This document shows positions 37,454-45,288 of a stretch of 50,741 nucleotides of DNA, in pieces. The position numbers and the translations under genes were made by a program. Position 1 is the first letter of the stretch. The number at the start of each line of letters is the position of its first letter. This DNA is from Deltaproteobacteria bacterium (GTDB taxonomy: Bacteria > Myxococcota_A > Polyangia > GCA-2747355 > JADLHG01): the NCBI GenBank assembly GCA_020848905.1, contig JADLHG010000013.1, forward strand, positions 1 through 50,741, read 5' to 3'. The notes under the pieces are model-generated. The model was not told the DNA's origin. It did no database searches and saw only the letters and a list, made by a program, of their open reading frames with translations.

Positions 37454-38173
37454 TCAGTGGAGGCGGACGGTGGACTTCGCGGAGCCCTGCGGCGAGAGCT
37501 CGACGCTCTGTCCGAGGAGGGTGTCGAGGCGCGTCCCCTTGAGGCCCGAAGCCTCGAGGCGCTGCCGCACGAGGTCCATCATGCCGCCCACGTGCTCCTG
37601 GAACGCGACGCCGGTCAGACGTCCGCTGATCGTGGGGCCGGCGATCTCCATCGTCCCTCGCGCGAGGCCGGGGGCGGCCACGTTGAGCCAGGTGCGCACC
37701 TCGAAGTGGTCGGGGAAGAGGCCCCCGAGGAGCTTCGGGGTCGGGCCGACGGTGACGTTCAGGCGACAGAGGCCGCCGTCTGCCGTCGCGGGGAGGGCGA
37801 GCTGGACCGTGTGGTGCACGGGGAAGTGCCCGCCGGCGTCGAGCGGCGCCCCGAAGGCGAGCGCCTGCTTCATCCCCGCGAGCGCCGAGCAGATGGCTCC
37901 CACCGTGGAGGGGCCGTCCCAGAAAGCGAGCGCGAAGGGCGCCTCGAGGCGCGCGGCGGGTTGTCGTGTGGCGTAGTCCGCGCGATAGGTCAGGATCGGG
38001 TTCGCCAGACCGAACGCGGCCCCGAGCGGCGCGCGGACCTTCGGCTGCACCTGCAGCACGGGGCGTCCCGCCTGCTGGGCCAGATGATCGGGCTGCTTGG
38101 CGCCGGCGAGGGCCGGCAAGCCGACCACGAGGGCGACGGCGAGAGCGGGGGTGCGACGTGTCGACCGGCCCAT
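37454..38173 (-). CDS. Exported protein, 239 aa, unknown function, behind a strong -24/-12 promoter
   Basis: A signal peptide (TRRTPALAVALVVGLPALAGA) is followed by a mature domain of about 215 aa with alternating hydrophobic strands and few cysteines (GAICSALAG, GGLCRLNV). No family recognised. GGGAGG lies 9 nt before the ATG at 38173. The promoter at 38209-38224 is the best sigma-54 match in the window, and the sigma-54 activator gene lies only 1.6 kb away, which suggests regulated expression, perhaps in response to envelope signals. About 100 nt downstream, up to the membrane-protein gene, hold nothing recognised. Confidence 0.8.
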   Translation of the reverse strand: MGRSTRRTPALAVALVVGLPALAGAKQPDHLAQQAGRPVLQVQPKVRAPLGAAFGLANPILTYRADYATRQPAARLEAPFALAFWDGPSTVGAICSALAGMKQALAFGAPLDAGGHFPVHHTVQLALPATADGGLCRLNVTVGPTPKLLGGLFPDHFEVRTWLNVAAPGLARGTMEIAGPTISGRLTGVAFQEHVGGMMDLVRQRLEASGLKGTRLDTLLGQSVELSPQGSAKSTVRLH

Positions 38174-38208
38174 GTGACGCTGCCTCCCAACCACCGGTAT
38201 GCAGCCGA

Positions 38209-38224
38209 AGCACGCACCGTGCCA
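38209..38224 (-). promoter_or_regulatory. Sigma-54 (-24/-12) promoter
   Basis: The minus strand reads TGGCACGGTGCGTGCT. Against the consensus TGGCACG-N4-TTGCW there is a single mismatch (G for the first T of TTGC), and the GG-GC spacing is exact. Transcription would begin near 38198, leaving a 25-nt leader with a good ribosome-binding site before the ATG at 38173. Confidence 0.7.
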
Positions 38225-38331
38225 CCGGCTCGCGGTTGATGTTACGGTAGCCTGCGACGGCGCGGTGGGGACACGTAGCCCCAGCGGACTGGCGAGGCGG
38301 GGGGCCTGGCCCGCCGCCCAGGGAGAAACGG

Positions 38332-40446
38332 ATGGTCCCGACGGGCTCTGACCTGCTGCGGCGCGTTCGCGCGCACCTGGCGCTTCCGCTCGCGCTGGCC
38401 CTGTGCCAGGGGTGCACGGCAGACGGGTCCGATGGGCCCCCGGTGGCGCCGCTCGAGCTCGGGGCCTCGCTCGACGCGACGCTCGACGATCCGGTCTACC
38501 TGACCTTCGCCGCCGCCCGGCCGCGGAGCAGCTACCTCCCCGACGAGGGTTACGCCCTGGTGCGCGAGGCCTCGGGCGCCCTGGCCTTCGAGAGCGACCA
38601 GGGCGGGACGTGGGGAGTCGCCGCGCGCGAAGGAGGTCGCCTCCTCGTCCCGAAGGACGCCGAGACGCGCCTTCGCTACCTCGCGAGCGACGGAGCCGTG
38701 GCGCAGGTCCGGTTGGGCCCCGGGCTCGATCTCGAGCTGCGTTTCGCCGTGGTCTCCTCGCGCGTGGCGCGGCTCGACGTGGTGCTGCGAAACACGGGCG
38801 AGGGGTCCCGGACCGTCGAGCTCCTACCCTGGGTGCGCCGCTGCGGCGGACCGTACCGGCAGCTTCAGGTCGCGGGGCCCGCGCTTCGCTTCGCGCACCC
38901 CTCGGCGGTGGACGCGCTCACGCGGATCACGGCCCCGGGGTCGTTTCTGGAGGCCTTCGTCGACGAGCTGCGGGTCGACGGTAGTCCGTCTCCGGTCGAG
39001 GTGAGCTACGCGGGAGCCGAGGCCTGTGGCGGCTCGCTCTCCGAGGATCTGGGCCGGCTGGCTGCCGCGGCTGCCGTTCCCTCCGAGGCGGCCGTCGTCG
39101 TCGGACGCACCTCCGTCGCGCTGCCGCCGCGAAAGGAAGCGCTGGTGCGCGTGCTCCGAGGCGTCCACGGCGCAGGGGAGGGCGAGGCCCTGACGGCGGA
39201 GCTCGGCACGGTCGCACGGCAGGAGCTCGTCCCCCTCTTCGAGGAGGGGCAGCGTCGGCTGGCCGCCTGGCCCGAGCTGCGCGGGAGAGGCCGCGAGGAC
39301 CGGCTGGTCTATCGGGCCGGGCTGGCGCTCGTGGACCAGCTCGTCATGCCTCCCGAGGGGAAGCTGGAGACCCCGTATTTCCTCTTCTCGCGCGAGCCAC
39401 TCTTCTACTTCTCGCGCATCGGGCAGCATATCCAGGAGGGGCTATCCCTGATCCTGCTCGCGCACGCGATGCCGACCCTGGCTATGGATTCCCTGCGCGT
39501 CTTTCTCCGTCGGGTAGAGCCGGACGGATACCTGCCCTACAACATCGGACCGAAGAGCACCGTCACGATGCTGCGGACCGCTTCGGCACCCCTGCTCGCC
39601 TATACGGCTATAGAAGTTTACCGCATAACGAAGGATCCCGTCTTTCTGCGCGAGGCGTACGAGGCCGGCGCGCGCGTGCACGCCTTCTGGGAGCGCGAGC
39701 GGGATACGGACCGCGATGGCCTCGCCGAATGGGGGGGCTGGACCCAGATCGAACCGGTGCCGGACTCCACCGACATCGTATGGAAAGAGGTCGCGCCTCC
39801 GGATGCCGTGGAGAGCGTGGCCCTGAACTCCATGCTGGTGCGCGAGGAGAAGTCCCTGGCGGCCATGGCCACGGCGCTCGGACGTGCGGCGGAGGCTCTG
39901 CGGTGGGAAGAGGTCGCTCGCCAGCGCGCGAAGCGGGTGAACGAGGTGATGTGGGACGCGGAGACGGGCTTCTACTACAACGTGAAGCGGGAGACCGAGA
40001 CCTTCACCTTCGCCAAGGAGAACGACCTCAAGCGCGAGGAGCAGTGGGGGTTTCTGCCGCTCTGGGCGGGGATCGTGCCGCCGGACCGCCTCGACGCGCT
40101 GCTCCGAAAGCTGACCGACCCGAAGCGCTTCTGGCGGGCCTGCGGCGTGCCCAGTCTGTCGGCCGCGGATCCGTCGTATTCGACCGTGGCGGGGACGAGC
40201 CGGTGGGACGGGCCGGTCTGGCTGCAGTGGCAATACCTCTTTCTGCGCCCGCTCAGAGAGGCCGGTCGCACGGAGCTGGCCCGGGAGCTCCGGGACAAGA
40301 CCGTGGCCTGCGTCAAGAAGCAGCTCTCGCTGCGGCACCAGCTCATGGAGCTCTATCACCCCGACGACCCGGCGGCAGAGAACTCCTCGCACCCGAACTA
40401 CATCTGGAGCGCTCTGGTTTCGCTGATGCTGCTCGATCCGGCCTGA
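38332..40446 (+). CDS. Exported glycoside-hydrolase-like lipoprotein, (alpha/alpha)6-barrel type
   Basis: A 704-aa protein. ALPLALALCQGC-like signal with Cys28 suggests a lipoprotein, though Cys at -3 is unusual. Residues about 45-290 are a beta-sandwich. Residues about 320-700 look like a six-hairpin glycosidase domain of the GH63/GH37/GH15 kind: SREPLFYFSRIGQHIQEG, VEPDGYLPYNIG, DTDRDGLAEWGGW (about 459) and WDGPVWLQWQYLF (about 625), with acidic residues in the last two segments as catalytic candidates. A target such as an alpha-linked glucan or mannosyl-/glucosylglycerate is plausible but not proven. The start follows GGGAGAAACGG. Its neighbour downstream is the M4-type protease, so this may be an exported degradative locus. 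Confidence 0.75.
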   Translation: MVPTGSDLLRRVRAHLALPLALALCQGCTADGSDGPPVAPLELGASLDATLDDPVYLTFAAARPRSSYLPDEGYALVREASGALAFESDQGGTWGVAAREGGRLLVPKDAETRLRYLASDGAVAQVRLGPGLDLELRFAVVSSRVARLDVVLRNTGEGSRTVELLPWVRRCGGPYRQLQVAGPALRFAHPSAVDALTRITAPGSFLEAFVDELRVDGSPSPVEVSYAGAEACGGSLSEDLGRLAAAAAVPSEAAVVVGRTSVALPPRKEALVRVLRGVHGAGEGEALTAELGTVARQELVPLFEEGQRRLAAWPELRGRGREDRLVYRAGLALVDQLVMPPEGKLETPYFLFSREPLFYFSRIGQHIQEGLSLILLAHAMPTLAMDSLRVFLRRVEPDGYLPYNIGPKSTVTMLRTASAPLLAYTAIEVYRITKDPVFLREAYEAGARVHAFWERERDTDRDGLAEWGGWTQIEPVPDSTDIVWKEVAPPDAVESVALNSMLVREEKSLAAMATALGRAAEALRWEEVARQRAKRVNEVMWDAETGFYYNVKRETETFTFAKENDLKREEQWGFLPLWAGIVPPDRLDALLRKLTDPKRFWRACGVPSLSAADPSYSTVAGTSRWDGPVWLQWQYLFLRPLREAGRTELARELRDKTVACVKKQLSLRHQLMELYHPDDPAAENSSHPNYIWSALVSLMLLDPA

Positions 40447-40481
40447 GGGCCCCGCGCCGACGACGGCCCGGAGCGCCGGCG

Positions 40482-40490
40482 TGATATGAT
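40482..40490 (+). promoter_or_regulatory. Extended -10 promoter element for the M4-type protease gene
   Basis: TGATATGAT is a good TGn-TATAAT extended -10 box. It ends 6 nt before the GTG start at 40497, so the transcript would be leaderless or nearly so. No recognisable -35 precedes it, as is usual for extended -10 promoters. Confidence 0.4.
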
Positions 40491-40496
40491 CGGGAG

Positions 40497-42758
40497 GTGA
40501 CTTCGAGAGGCAGTGCTGCGGCTCGGTCGGTCTCGTGGATCGCCTCCCTCGCCGTGGTCGTCTTCCTTCACTCCCCTCTCGCGGCGGCCCGCACGGTCAC
40601 GGGCTTGAAGCTGCCGGCACCCTTGGCGGTCGAAGGCGCGACCCGCGCGGCGCTCTCTCTTCGACGCGAGCTCGGCGAGCCCCACGCGACGCTGCGGCTG
40701 GAGCGCGTCACGCCGGTGCCCCGAGGGGCGGTGGTGCGCTTTGCGCAGATCGTGGACGGCCATCCGGTACACGATACCGAGGTGAGCGTGCTCGTGCTGG
40801 ACGGGCAGGTGGTCGCGGTGAGCGGCTCGCTCGTCCCGCTTACCGCGCTCGGCCCCGCCCCGACGGAGAGCACGCGCCGCGTCGAGGGCGAGGCGCTGCG
40901 GCGCCTTCCCGGTGCGAGGCTGCGGCGACCGGCGGAGCTCGGGGTGCTGGCGGGTCCGGGGCTGCCGCGCTGGGCCTGGGCCCTCGACCTCGTCCCCGGC
41001 TCGCCCCTCGGCTCGCCTCGCGTGGTGGTGGGTGACGACGGGCAGCCTCTCCGCGCGGAGCCGGGCTGGGTGGGCGCGCGGGGCAAGGTCTACTCGACGA
41101 ACCCGGTGGTCGGCGCCCTGGCCGAGGTGGAGCTCCCCGGCCTGGTGGAGGGGGGTGGTCTCTCCGGTCGCTACGCCGACGTGGCGAGCTGCAAGCGCCT
41201 CCTCGGCGGCGCCCTCTCCTGCAGCCGCTTCGCGCGGCCGGACGCGAACGGCGACTTCCTGTATTCCCCCACGGAGCCGAGCTACGAGGACCCCTTCGCC
41301 GAGGTGCAGGCCTACTACCAGGTAGACCGCTACCGGCGGTGGCTCGGGGAGCGGTTCGGCTTTCGCCGCGGGGACGGCGACCTGCCGCTCGGCGTCTTCG
41401 TGAACATGCACGAGGAGACCGCCAAAGGTCCCGCCGCGGGGTCCTCGTATTACGGGGACCTGGACCAGGACGGCGAGCGAGATGTCGTGCTGATGCAGAG
41501 CGACGCGCGGGACAAGGCCTACGACGCCGACGTGATCTTCCACGAGTACACGCACGGCGTCGTGGACGTCACCTCGCACCTCCAGCCCACCATCGACGCC
41601 CTCGGCTACAACGGAGATCCGCTGGCGCTGAACGAGGGCTTCGCCGACCTGTGGGCGGCGATCTTCACGGGCGACCCGAACATCGCCGAGTACGCCGCGG
41701 GAGATAAGCCGTTCTACCGTTCGCTCGCCGGGTCGGCCACCTGCTCCAGCCACCGCGCGCTCGAGTCGCACATCGGGGCGCTGGGGCTCATGCAGGCGGC
41801 CTGGGAGGTGCGCGTCCGGCTCAAGGGACCGCGCGATCTCGACGACGCGCTCTACCTCTTCATGGTCTCGCTACCGAAGCACGCGGGCTTCGTGGACGCC
41901 ACGATGCTCCTCAAGGGCCTCGTAGGCCGGGAGGCTCCGCGCGCGGCGCCCCTGCTCGAGGCGGCGCTCCAGGCCCGCGGCTTCGGCGAGGGCTGCTCGC
42001 GCGTGCTGCCGCTGCCGCTCGACAGTATCCAGACTACCGAGCTCCCGGGTCGGTCGGTCCTCCCGTCGTCGTTTGCCGAGGTGCCGGGCCTCGCGCAGTA
42101 CCGGATCGACGTGCCGCGCGACGCGCCGGCGCTGCGGGTGGTGCTGCGGCCGGCGGGGACCTGCGGCTTCTGGTTGCGGCGGGCGGGGCCCGTGCTCTAC
42201 CGGGGGACGCTGCCGCCGCTCGAGCTGGTGCGAACCCTGACGCCGGGAGCGACCGGAGTGACGCTCAGCGTGGACGATGCCGACGCGCCGCTCGTGCCGG
42301 GCGCGAGCTACTTCGTGCTCCCCTTCAATCGCGGCTCCGGGGGGGCGAAGGTGGAGCTCATCGCGCAGGTTCTCGGACCGAACGCGCCGACGGACGCGCG
42401 GAGCGCGGGTCCGCGGGATCTCGGCTCGGCGGCGCGGCGAGACGCGGGGCCGTCGGACGCGGCGACGGCGGCGGTCGTGCCTCCGCCCTTCGACACGGGC
42501 GGGTGCGCCTGTCGGCTAGCCGCGTCCGCGGACGATGGCGGGCGGACGAGCTGGATGCTGGCGCTGCTCGCGGCGCTCCTCGTGCGGACGCGTCGAGCAC
42601 CGGAGCGCGCGAGGAAGCCCCGCGAGATGGCTCGCGGGCGAGGCGACCCGGTTTACTTGCCGTCGCAGATCGGCGCCGGCGGTACCGGCTTTCCGGTGCA
42701 GACGTTGGCCCCCCCGGCGGCCGGCGCCTGGCAGGAGCCGGAAAGGCACTCCGTATAG
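40497..42758 (+). CDS. Secreted M4-type zinc metalloprotease with MYXO-CTERM-like tail
   Basis: A 753-aa preproprotease. Signal peptide (about 13-31); FTP-type propeptide (about 76-112, VRFAQIVDGHPVHDTEVSVL); catalytic domain from about 265, with FHEYTHGVVD (His349, Glu350, His353) and NEGFAD (Glu380), the HExxH...E pattern of thermolysin-like proteases. A later region (about 510-640) is beta-rich. At 669-705 there is GCAC, a membrane-spanning MLALLAALLV and an Arg cluster, matching a MYXO-CTERM sorting signal. Unlike typical ones, the chain then runs on for about 45 residues (REMARGRGDPVYLP...) overlapping the convergent gene by 106 nt, so the original stop may have been lost. The GTG is the only start in frame, directly after GGGAG. 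Confidence 0.88.
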   Translation: MTSRGSAAARSVSWIASLAVVVFLHSPLAAARTVTGLKLPAPLAVEGATRAALSLRRELGEPHATLRLERVTPVPRGAVVRFAQIVDGHPVHDTEVSVLVLDGQVVAVSGSLVPLTALGPAPTESTRRVEGEALRRLPGARLRRPAELGVLAGPGLPRWAWALDLVPGSPLGSPRVVVGDDGQPLRAEPGWVGARGKVYSTNPVVGALAEVELPGLVEGGGLSGRYADVASCKRLLGGALSCSRFARPDANGDFLYSPTEPSYEDPFAEVQAYYQVDRYRRWLGERFGFRRGDGDLPLGVFVNMHEETAKGPAAGSSYYGDLDQDGERDVVLMQSDARDKAYDADVIFHEYTHGVVDVTSHLQPTIDALGYNGDPLALNEGFADLWAAIFTGDPNIAEYAAGDKPFYRSLAGSATCSSHRALESHIGALGLMQAAWEVRVRLKGPRDLDDALYLFMVSLPKHAGFVDATMLLKGLVGREAPRAAPLLEAALQARGFGEGCSRVLPLPLDSIQTTELPGRSVLPSSFAEVPGLAQYRIDVPRDAPALRVVLRPAGTCGFWLRRAGPVLYRGTLPPLELVRTLTPGATGVTLSVDDADAPLVPGASYFVLPFNRGSGGAKVELIAQVLGPNAPTDARSAGPRDLGSAARRDAGPSDAATAAVVPPPFDTGGCACRLAASADDGGRTSWMLALLAALLVRTRRAPERARKPREMARGRGDPVYLPSQIGAGGTGFPVQTLAPPAAGAWQEPERHSV

Positions 42759-43771
42759 CCGGCACAGGGGTCGTTTTCCTTCTTCTTGGCCGCGCAGACG
42801 GGCTTGGTCGGATCCGTGCGGGCATCGCAATAGAGCCCCGCCTCGCACTGCGCGCTGTCCTTGGTGAGGCAGGGGCCGCCGAGCTTTCCCTTCTCGACGC
42901 AGCGCCCGGCCTTGGGGTCGGTGAGGTCGCAGTAGAGCCCCGGCTCGCAGTGCGAGGACCCCTTGCAGTTCCCGCCCACGGCGCGCCGCTTCACGCAGGC
43001 CGGGCTGTCGGTGCTCGTGAGCTGCGATTCGCAGAAGATCGCGGGGTCGTCCGGGTCGCACCCGACCTCCGCGCAGGACTGACCCTCCTTGGCGGGAGGC
43101 CGGCAGACCATCGGCCCGGTCTTCCCGTTGGTGCAGGTCAGCTCGTCGAGGCACTCGGAGGAGAAGCCGCAGGGCTCCCCATCCTTGAAGAGCGGGATGC
43201 AGACACCGGCCCCCAGGCTCGAGGAGCAGCGGGCGTCGGCGGCACACTCGTTGGGCGAGGTGCAGGGTTCGCCGAGCGCAACGAGGCCCTTGAAGGCCTG
43301 GCGCGTCTCGCAGGCCTTGGGCAGGGGCGGCAGCGGGGTCGAGGAGCTGGAGGTCGTCGGCGTCGCGCAGGTGGCTGTCTTCAGCCCGCTCAGGCAGGCC
43401 TCGGCCTTGTCCGGCTGGACCTTGAGCCGCCCCACCGCGGCGAGGCGACCCAGACTGTACCGGGAGCTGACGTAGCTGAGGCCGATCCGCGCCTTGCAGG
43501 TGGCCAGGTCGGAGACGTTCTTCTTGTAGACGTAGGTTAGCTCGTCGGCGTTGCAGCAGCGCAGGATGTTCTCGCAGATGGCGTCCACCAGGCCGCCGTA
43601 GAAGCGCTCGGCGGCCTCCTTCTCGGCCACGTTCAGTCCCGCGTCGGCGCGCGCGTGCGGCGCGTCGCCGGTCACGCGGCCGTCGGCGGAGGGCGTGGTG
43701 CTGGAGCTACCGCAGCCGGCAGCGAGGGTGAAGGCGACCAGGGCGCCGAGGCGCCGCGCGAAGCGGGACAT
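42653..43771 (-). CDS. Cys-rich lipoprotein
   Basis: A 372-aa exported protein with a clean lipobox, TLAAGC (Cys20). Residues about 45-170 are helical with paired cysteines (ICENILRCCNADELTYVYKK). Residues about 165-365 hold repeated disulfide modules of the pattern GEPC-x-ECxxDARC / GEPCGFSSECLDELTC / GGNCKGSSHCEPGLYC / GGPC...CEAGLYC / DPCAGYTECLSGSC, resembling Dickkopf/colipase-like Cys repeats common in Myxococcota. GGAGG lies 7 nt before the ATG. It overlaps the protease end by 106 nt on the opposite strand. Function unknown; it is one of two Cys-dense lipoproteins here that would need the VKOR-DsbA oxidase. Confidence 0.85.
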   Translation of the reverse strand: MSRFARRLGALVAFTLAAGCGSSSTTPSADGRVTGDAPHARADAGLNVAEKEAAERFYGGLVDAICENILRCCNADELTYVYKKNVSDLATCKARIGLSYVSSRYSLGRLAAVGRLKVQPDKAEACLSGLKTATCATPTTSSSSTPLPPLPKACETRQAFKGLVALGEPCTSPNECAADARCSSSLGAGVCIPLFKDGEPCGFSSECLDELTCTNGKTGPMVCRPPAKEGQSCAEVGCDPDDPAIFCESQLTSTDSPACVKRRAVGGNCKGSSHCEPGLYCDLTDPKAGRCVEKGKLGGPCLTKDSAQCEAGLYCDARTDPTKPVCAAKKKENDPCAGYTECLSGSCQAPAAGGANVCTGKPVPPAPICDGK

Positions 43772-43809
43772 GGAAGAGCCTCCTTTGCCGCCAGCGGCAG
43801 GCCCGTACT

Positions 43810-44361
43810 CTACCGTAGCTGGAACGGGTTGTAGTACCCGCCGAAGCCGTCGCGGCGCTGGGTGGGGATGGCCGTCGCGGGATCCCAGTCGGCCGACCCG
43901 GGGCGGCGGAGCGACGCGGCGTTGTCGTAGGCGGTGCGGTCGATGACGAAATCCTTGCCCCCTGGCGCTTTCACCCAGTAGTAGGTGCCCTTCGTGGTCT
44001 TGACGTAGAAGGGCCCCGTGAAGCTACCCTGGTGGAAGTCGCTCGAGACCCCGAGCTCGAAGCCGAAATAGTCCCCGCCGTACTGCTTGGTGGCGCGCTG
44101 GTTGTGCCAGTCGCGCAGGTAGGGTCGCTGACCCTGGTTCTCACCGGTCTCGCGGTTGCGAAAGCCGACCTCGGCGATCGGTCCGTCGAGCAGCGCGACC
44201 TGCACCTTGAGGTAGGGCTTCACGTAGCGCAGCCCGTGAGAGCCGGGGGAGATCCCCACCTTGTCGATCCAGGCCTGGTTGGTCACCTGCACGTGCTTCT
44301 CCCGCGCGTGCGCGGCGGACGCTCCGAACAGCACGGCCAGTCCTGCGATGGCAGCTTTCAT
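43810..44361 (-). CDS. Exported protein, 183 aa, unknown function
   Basis: A signal peptide (MKAAIAGLAVLFGASAAHA) and a mature part rich in aromatic and Gly residues (YGGDYFGFELGVSSDFHQG, FYVKTTKGTYYWVKAPGG). The composition suggests a beta-sandwich, perhaps binding carbohydrate, but no family is recognised. GGAGAG is suitably placed before the ATG. It is followed 38 nt later by the Cys-rich lipoprotein gene on the same strand, with a small hairpin (TGCCGC/GCGGCA) in between. About 168 nt upstream hold a perfect 14-bp palindrome at 44441-44454. Confidence 0.75.
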   Translation of the reverse strand: MKAAIAGLAVLFGASAAHAREKHVQVTNQAWIDKVGISPGSHGLRYVKPYLKVQVALLDGPIAEVGFRNRETGENQGQRPYLRDWHNQRATKQYGGDYFGFELGVSSDFHQGSFTGPFYVKTTKGTYYWVKAPGGKDFVIDRTAYDNAASLRRPGSADWDPATAIPTQRRDGFGGYYNPFQLR

Positions 44362-44440
44362 CGGATCGCTCTCCTCGAGGTCCAGCTCGGCAGAGCAAGG
44401 CGCGTGCCGTGCGCCGGGCGTGGGTCGGCGAGGAAATGCG

Positions 44441-44454
44441 CCGCGATATCGCGG
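44441..44454. promoter_or_regulatory. Perfect 14-bp palindrome, possible operator
   Basis: CCGCGATATCGCGG lies 80 nt before the start of the exported-protein gene at 44361, in the 168-nt gap behind the dehydratase-activator gene. It is a full dyad, suited to a dimeric repressor; no convincing -35/-10 pair is visible next to it. Confidence 0.35.
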
Positions 44455-44529
44455 CCGGGCCGTGCTGCCCGTCCCCGGACATCTCTGTCTTTCGAAGGGG
44501 GGCGTCCGGTCGTCGAACAGCGCCGCGGG

Positions 44530-45288
44530 TCAGCCGGCGACGGAGAGCGCGGCGCCGAGGGCCCCGATGAGCTGCGGCTCGGGGAGGACCGTGATGGCGC
44601 GTCCCATGGCCTGCGCGAGCGCGGCGACCATGGCCTGGTTCAGCGCCACGCCGCCGCTCATGAAGATCTCGGCCGAGGGAGAGAGCGTGCCCGCCTGGGC
44701 CCGCACGCGCGAGGCGAGCGAGGCGTGCAGGCCCTTCACGATCCCTTCGACGGGCTCTCCTTCCGCGATCAGCGAGACCACCTCGCTCTCGGCGAAGACG
44801 GTGCACGTGCTGGAGATCGAGACCACGCGCGGCGCGCGGGCGGCGTAGGCCGAGACCTCGGCGAGCGGCACGTTCAGGCGGCCCAGGATGACCTCGAGAA
44901 ACCGACCCGTGCCCGCAGCGCACTTGTCGTTCATCGAGAAGTCCTGCACGTCCCCTTGCGCGCCCAGGTGGATGACCTTCGTGTCCTGCCCACCGATGTC
45001 CACCAGGAGCCCTTGCCGCTTCAGGCGGAAGAAGGCCCCCTTCGCGTGGCAGGTGATCTCGGTGACGGCGCGGGCCGTGGGGACCCGCTTGCGCCCGTAG
45101 CCCGTGGCTCCGACGGGAAGCTCGCCCCCCTTCTGCTTCAGGCGCGCCACCACCTCGCGGCTCTGTTCGTCGATGCGCGGGGCGGTCGGCTCGAGCACAC
45201 ACTCGAGCAACGCCCCGTCGTCCCCGAGGAGCACCCCCTTGGTCGTGGTGCTTCCGACGTCGATACCGATGGCTACGGGACGGCTCAC
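44530..45288 (-). CDS. ATP-dependent activator of a 2-hydroxyacyl-CoA dehydratase (HgdC/BadF-like)
   Basis: A 252-aa ASKHA-fold ATPase. GIDVGSTTTKGVLL is the first phosphate loop and DIGGQDTKVI the second. NDKCAAGTGRF and STCTVFAESEV hold the two cysteines that in the HgdC dimer bind one bridging [4Fe-4S] cluster. Such activators (archerases) use two ATP to inject a low-potential electron into the dehydratase or reductase. The GTG overlaps the stop of the upstream subunit (GTGA), and GGAGAG is in place. It is therefore the third cistron of a coupled operon with the two dehydratase-like subunits. Identification is firm; the substrate is not. Confidence 0.93.
   Translation of the reverse strand: MSRPVAIGIDVGSTTTKGVLLGDDGALLECVLEPTAPRIDEQSREVVARLKQKGGELPVGATGYGRKRVPTARAVTEITCHAKGAFFRLKRQGLLVDIGGQDTKVIHLGAQGDVQDFSMNDKCAAGTGRFLEVILGRLNVPLAEVSAYAARAPRVVSISSTCTVFAESEVVSLIAEGEPVEGIVKGLHASLASRVRAQAGTLSPSAEIFMSGGVALNQAMVAALAQAMGRAITVLPEPQLIGALGAALSVAG

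Noticed and set aside
43772-43809. Rho-independent terminator (TGCCGC/GCGGCA) between two minus-strand genes
   Set aside because: The stem is short, the loop is too small for the full stem and no T-run follows.
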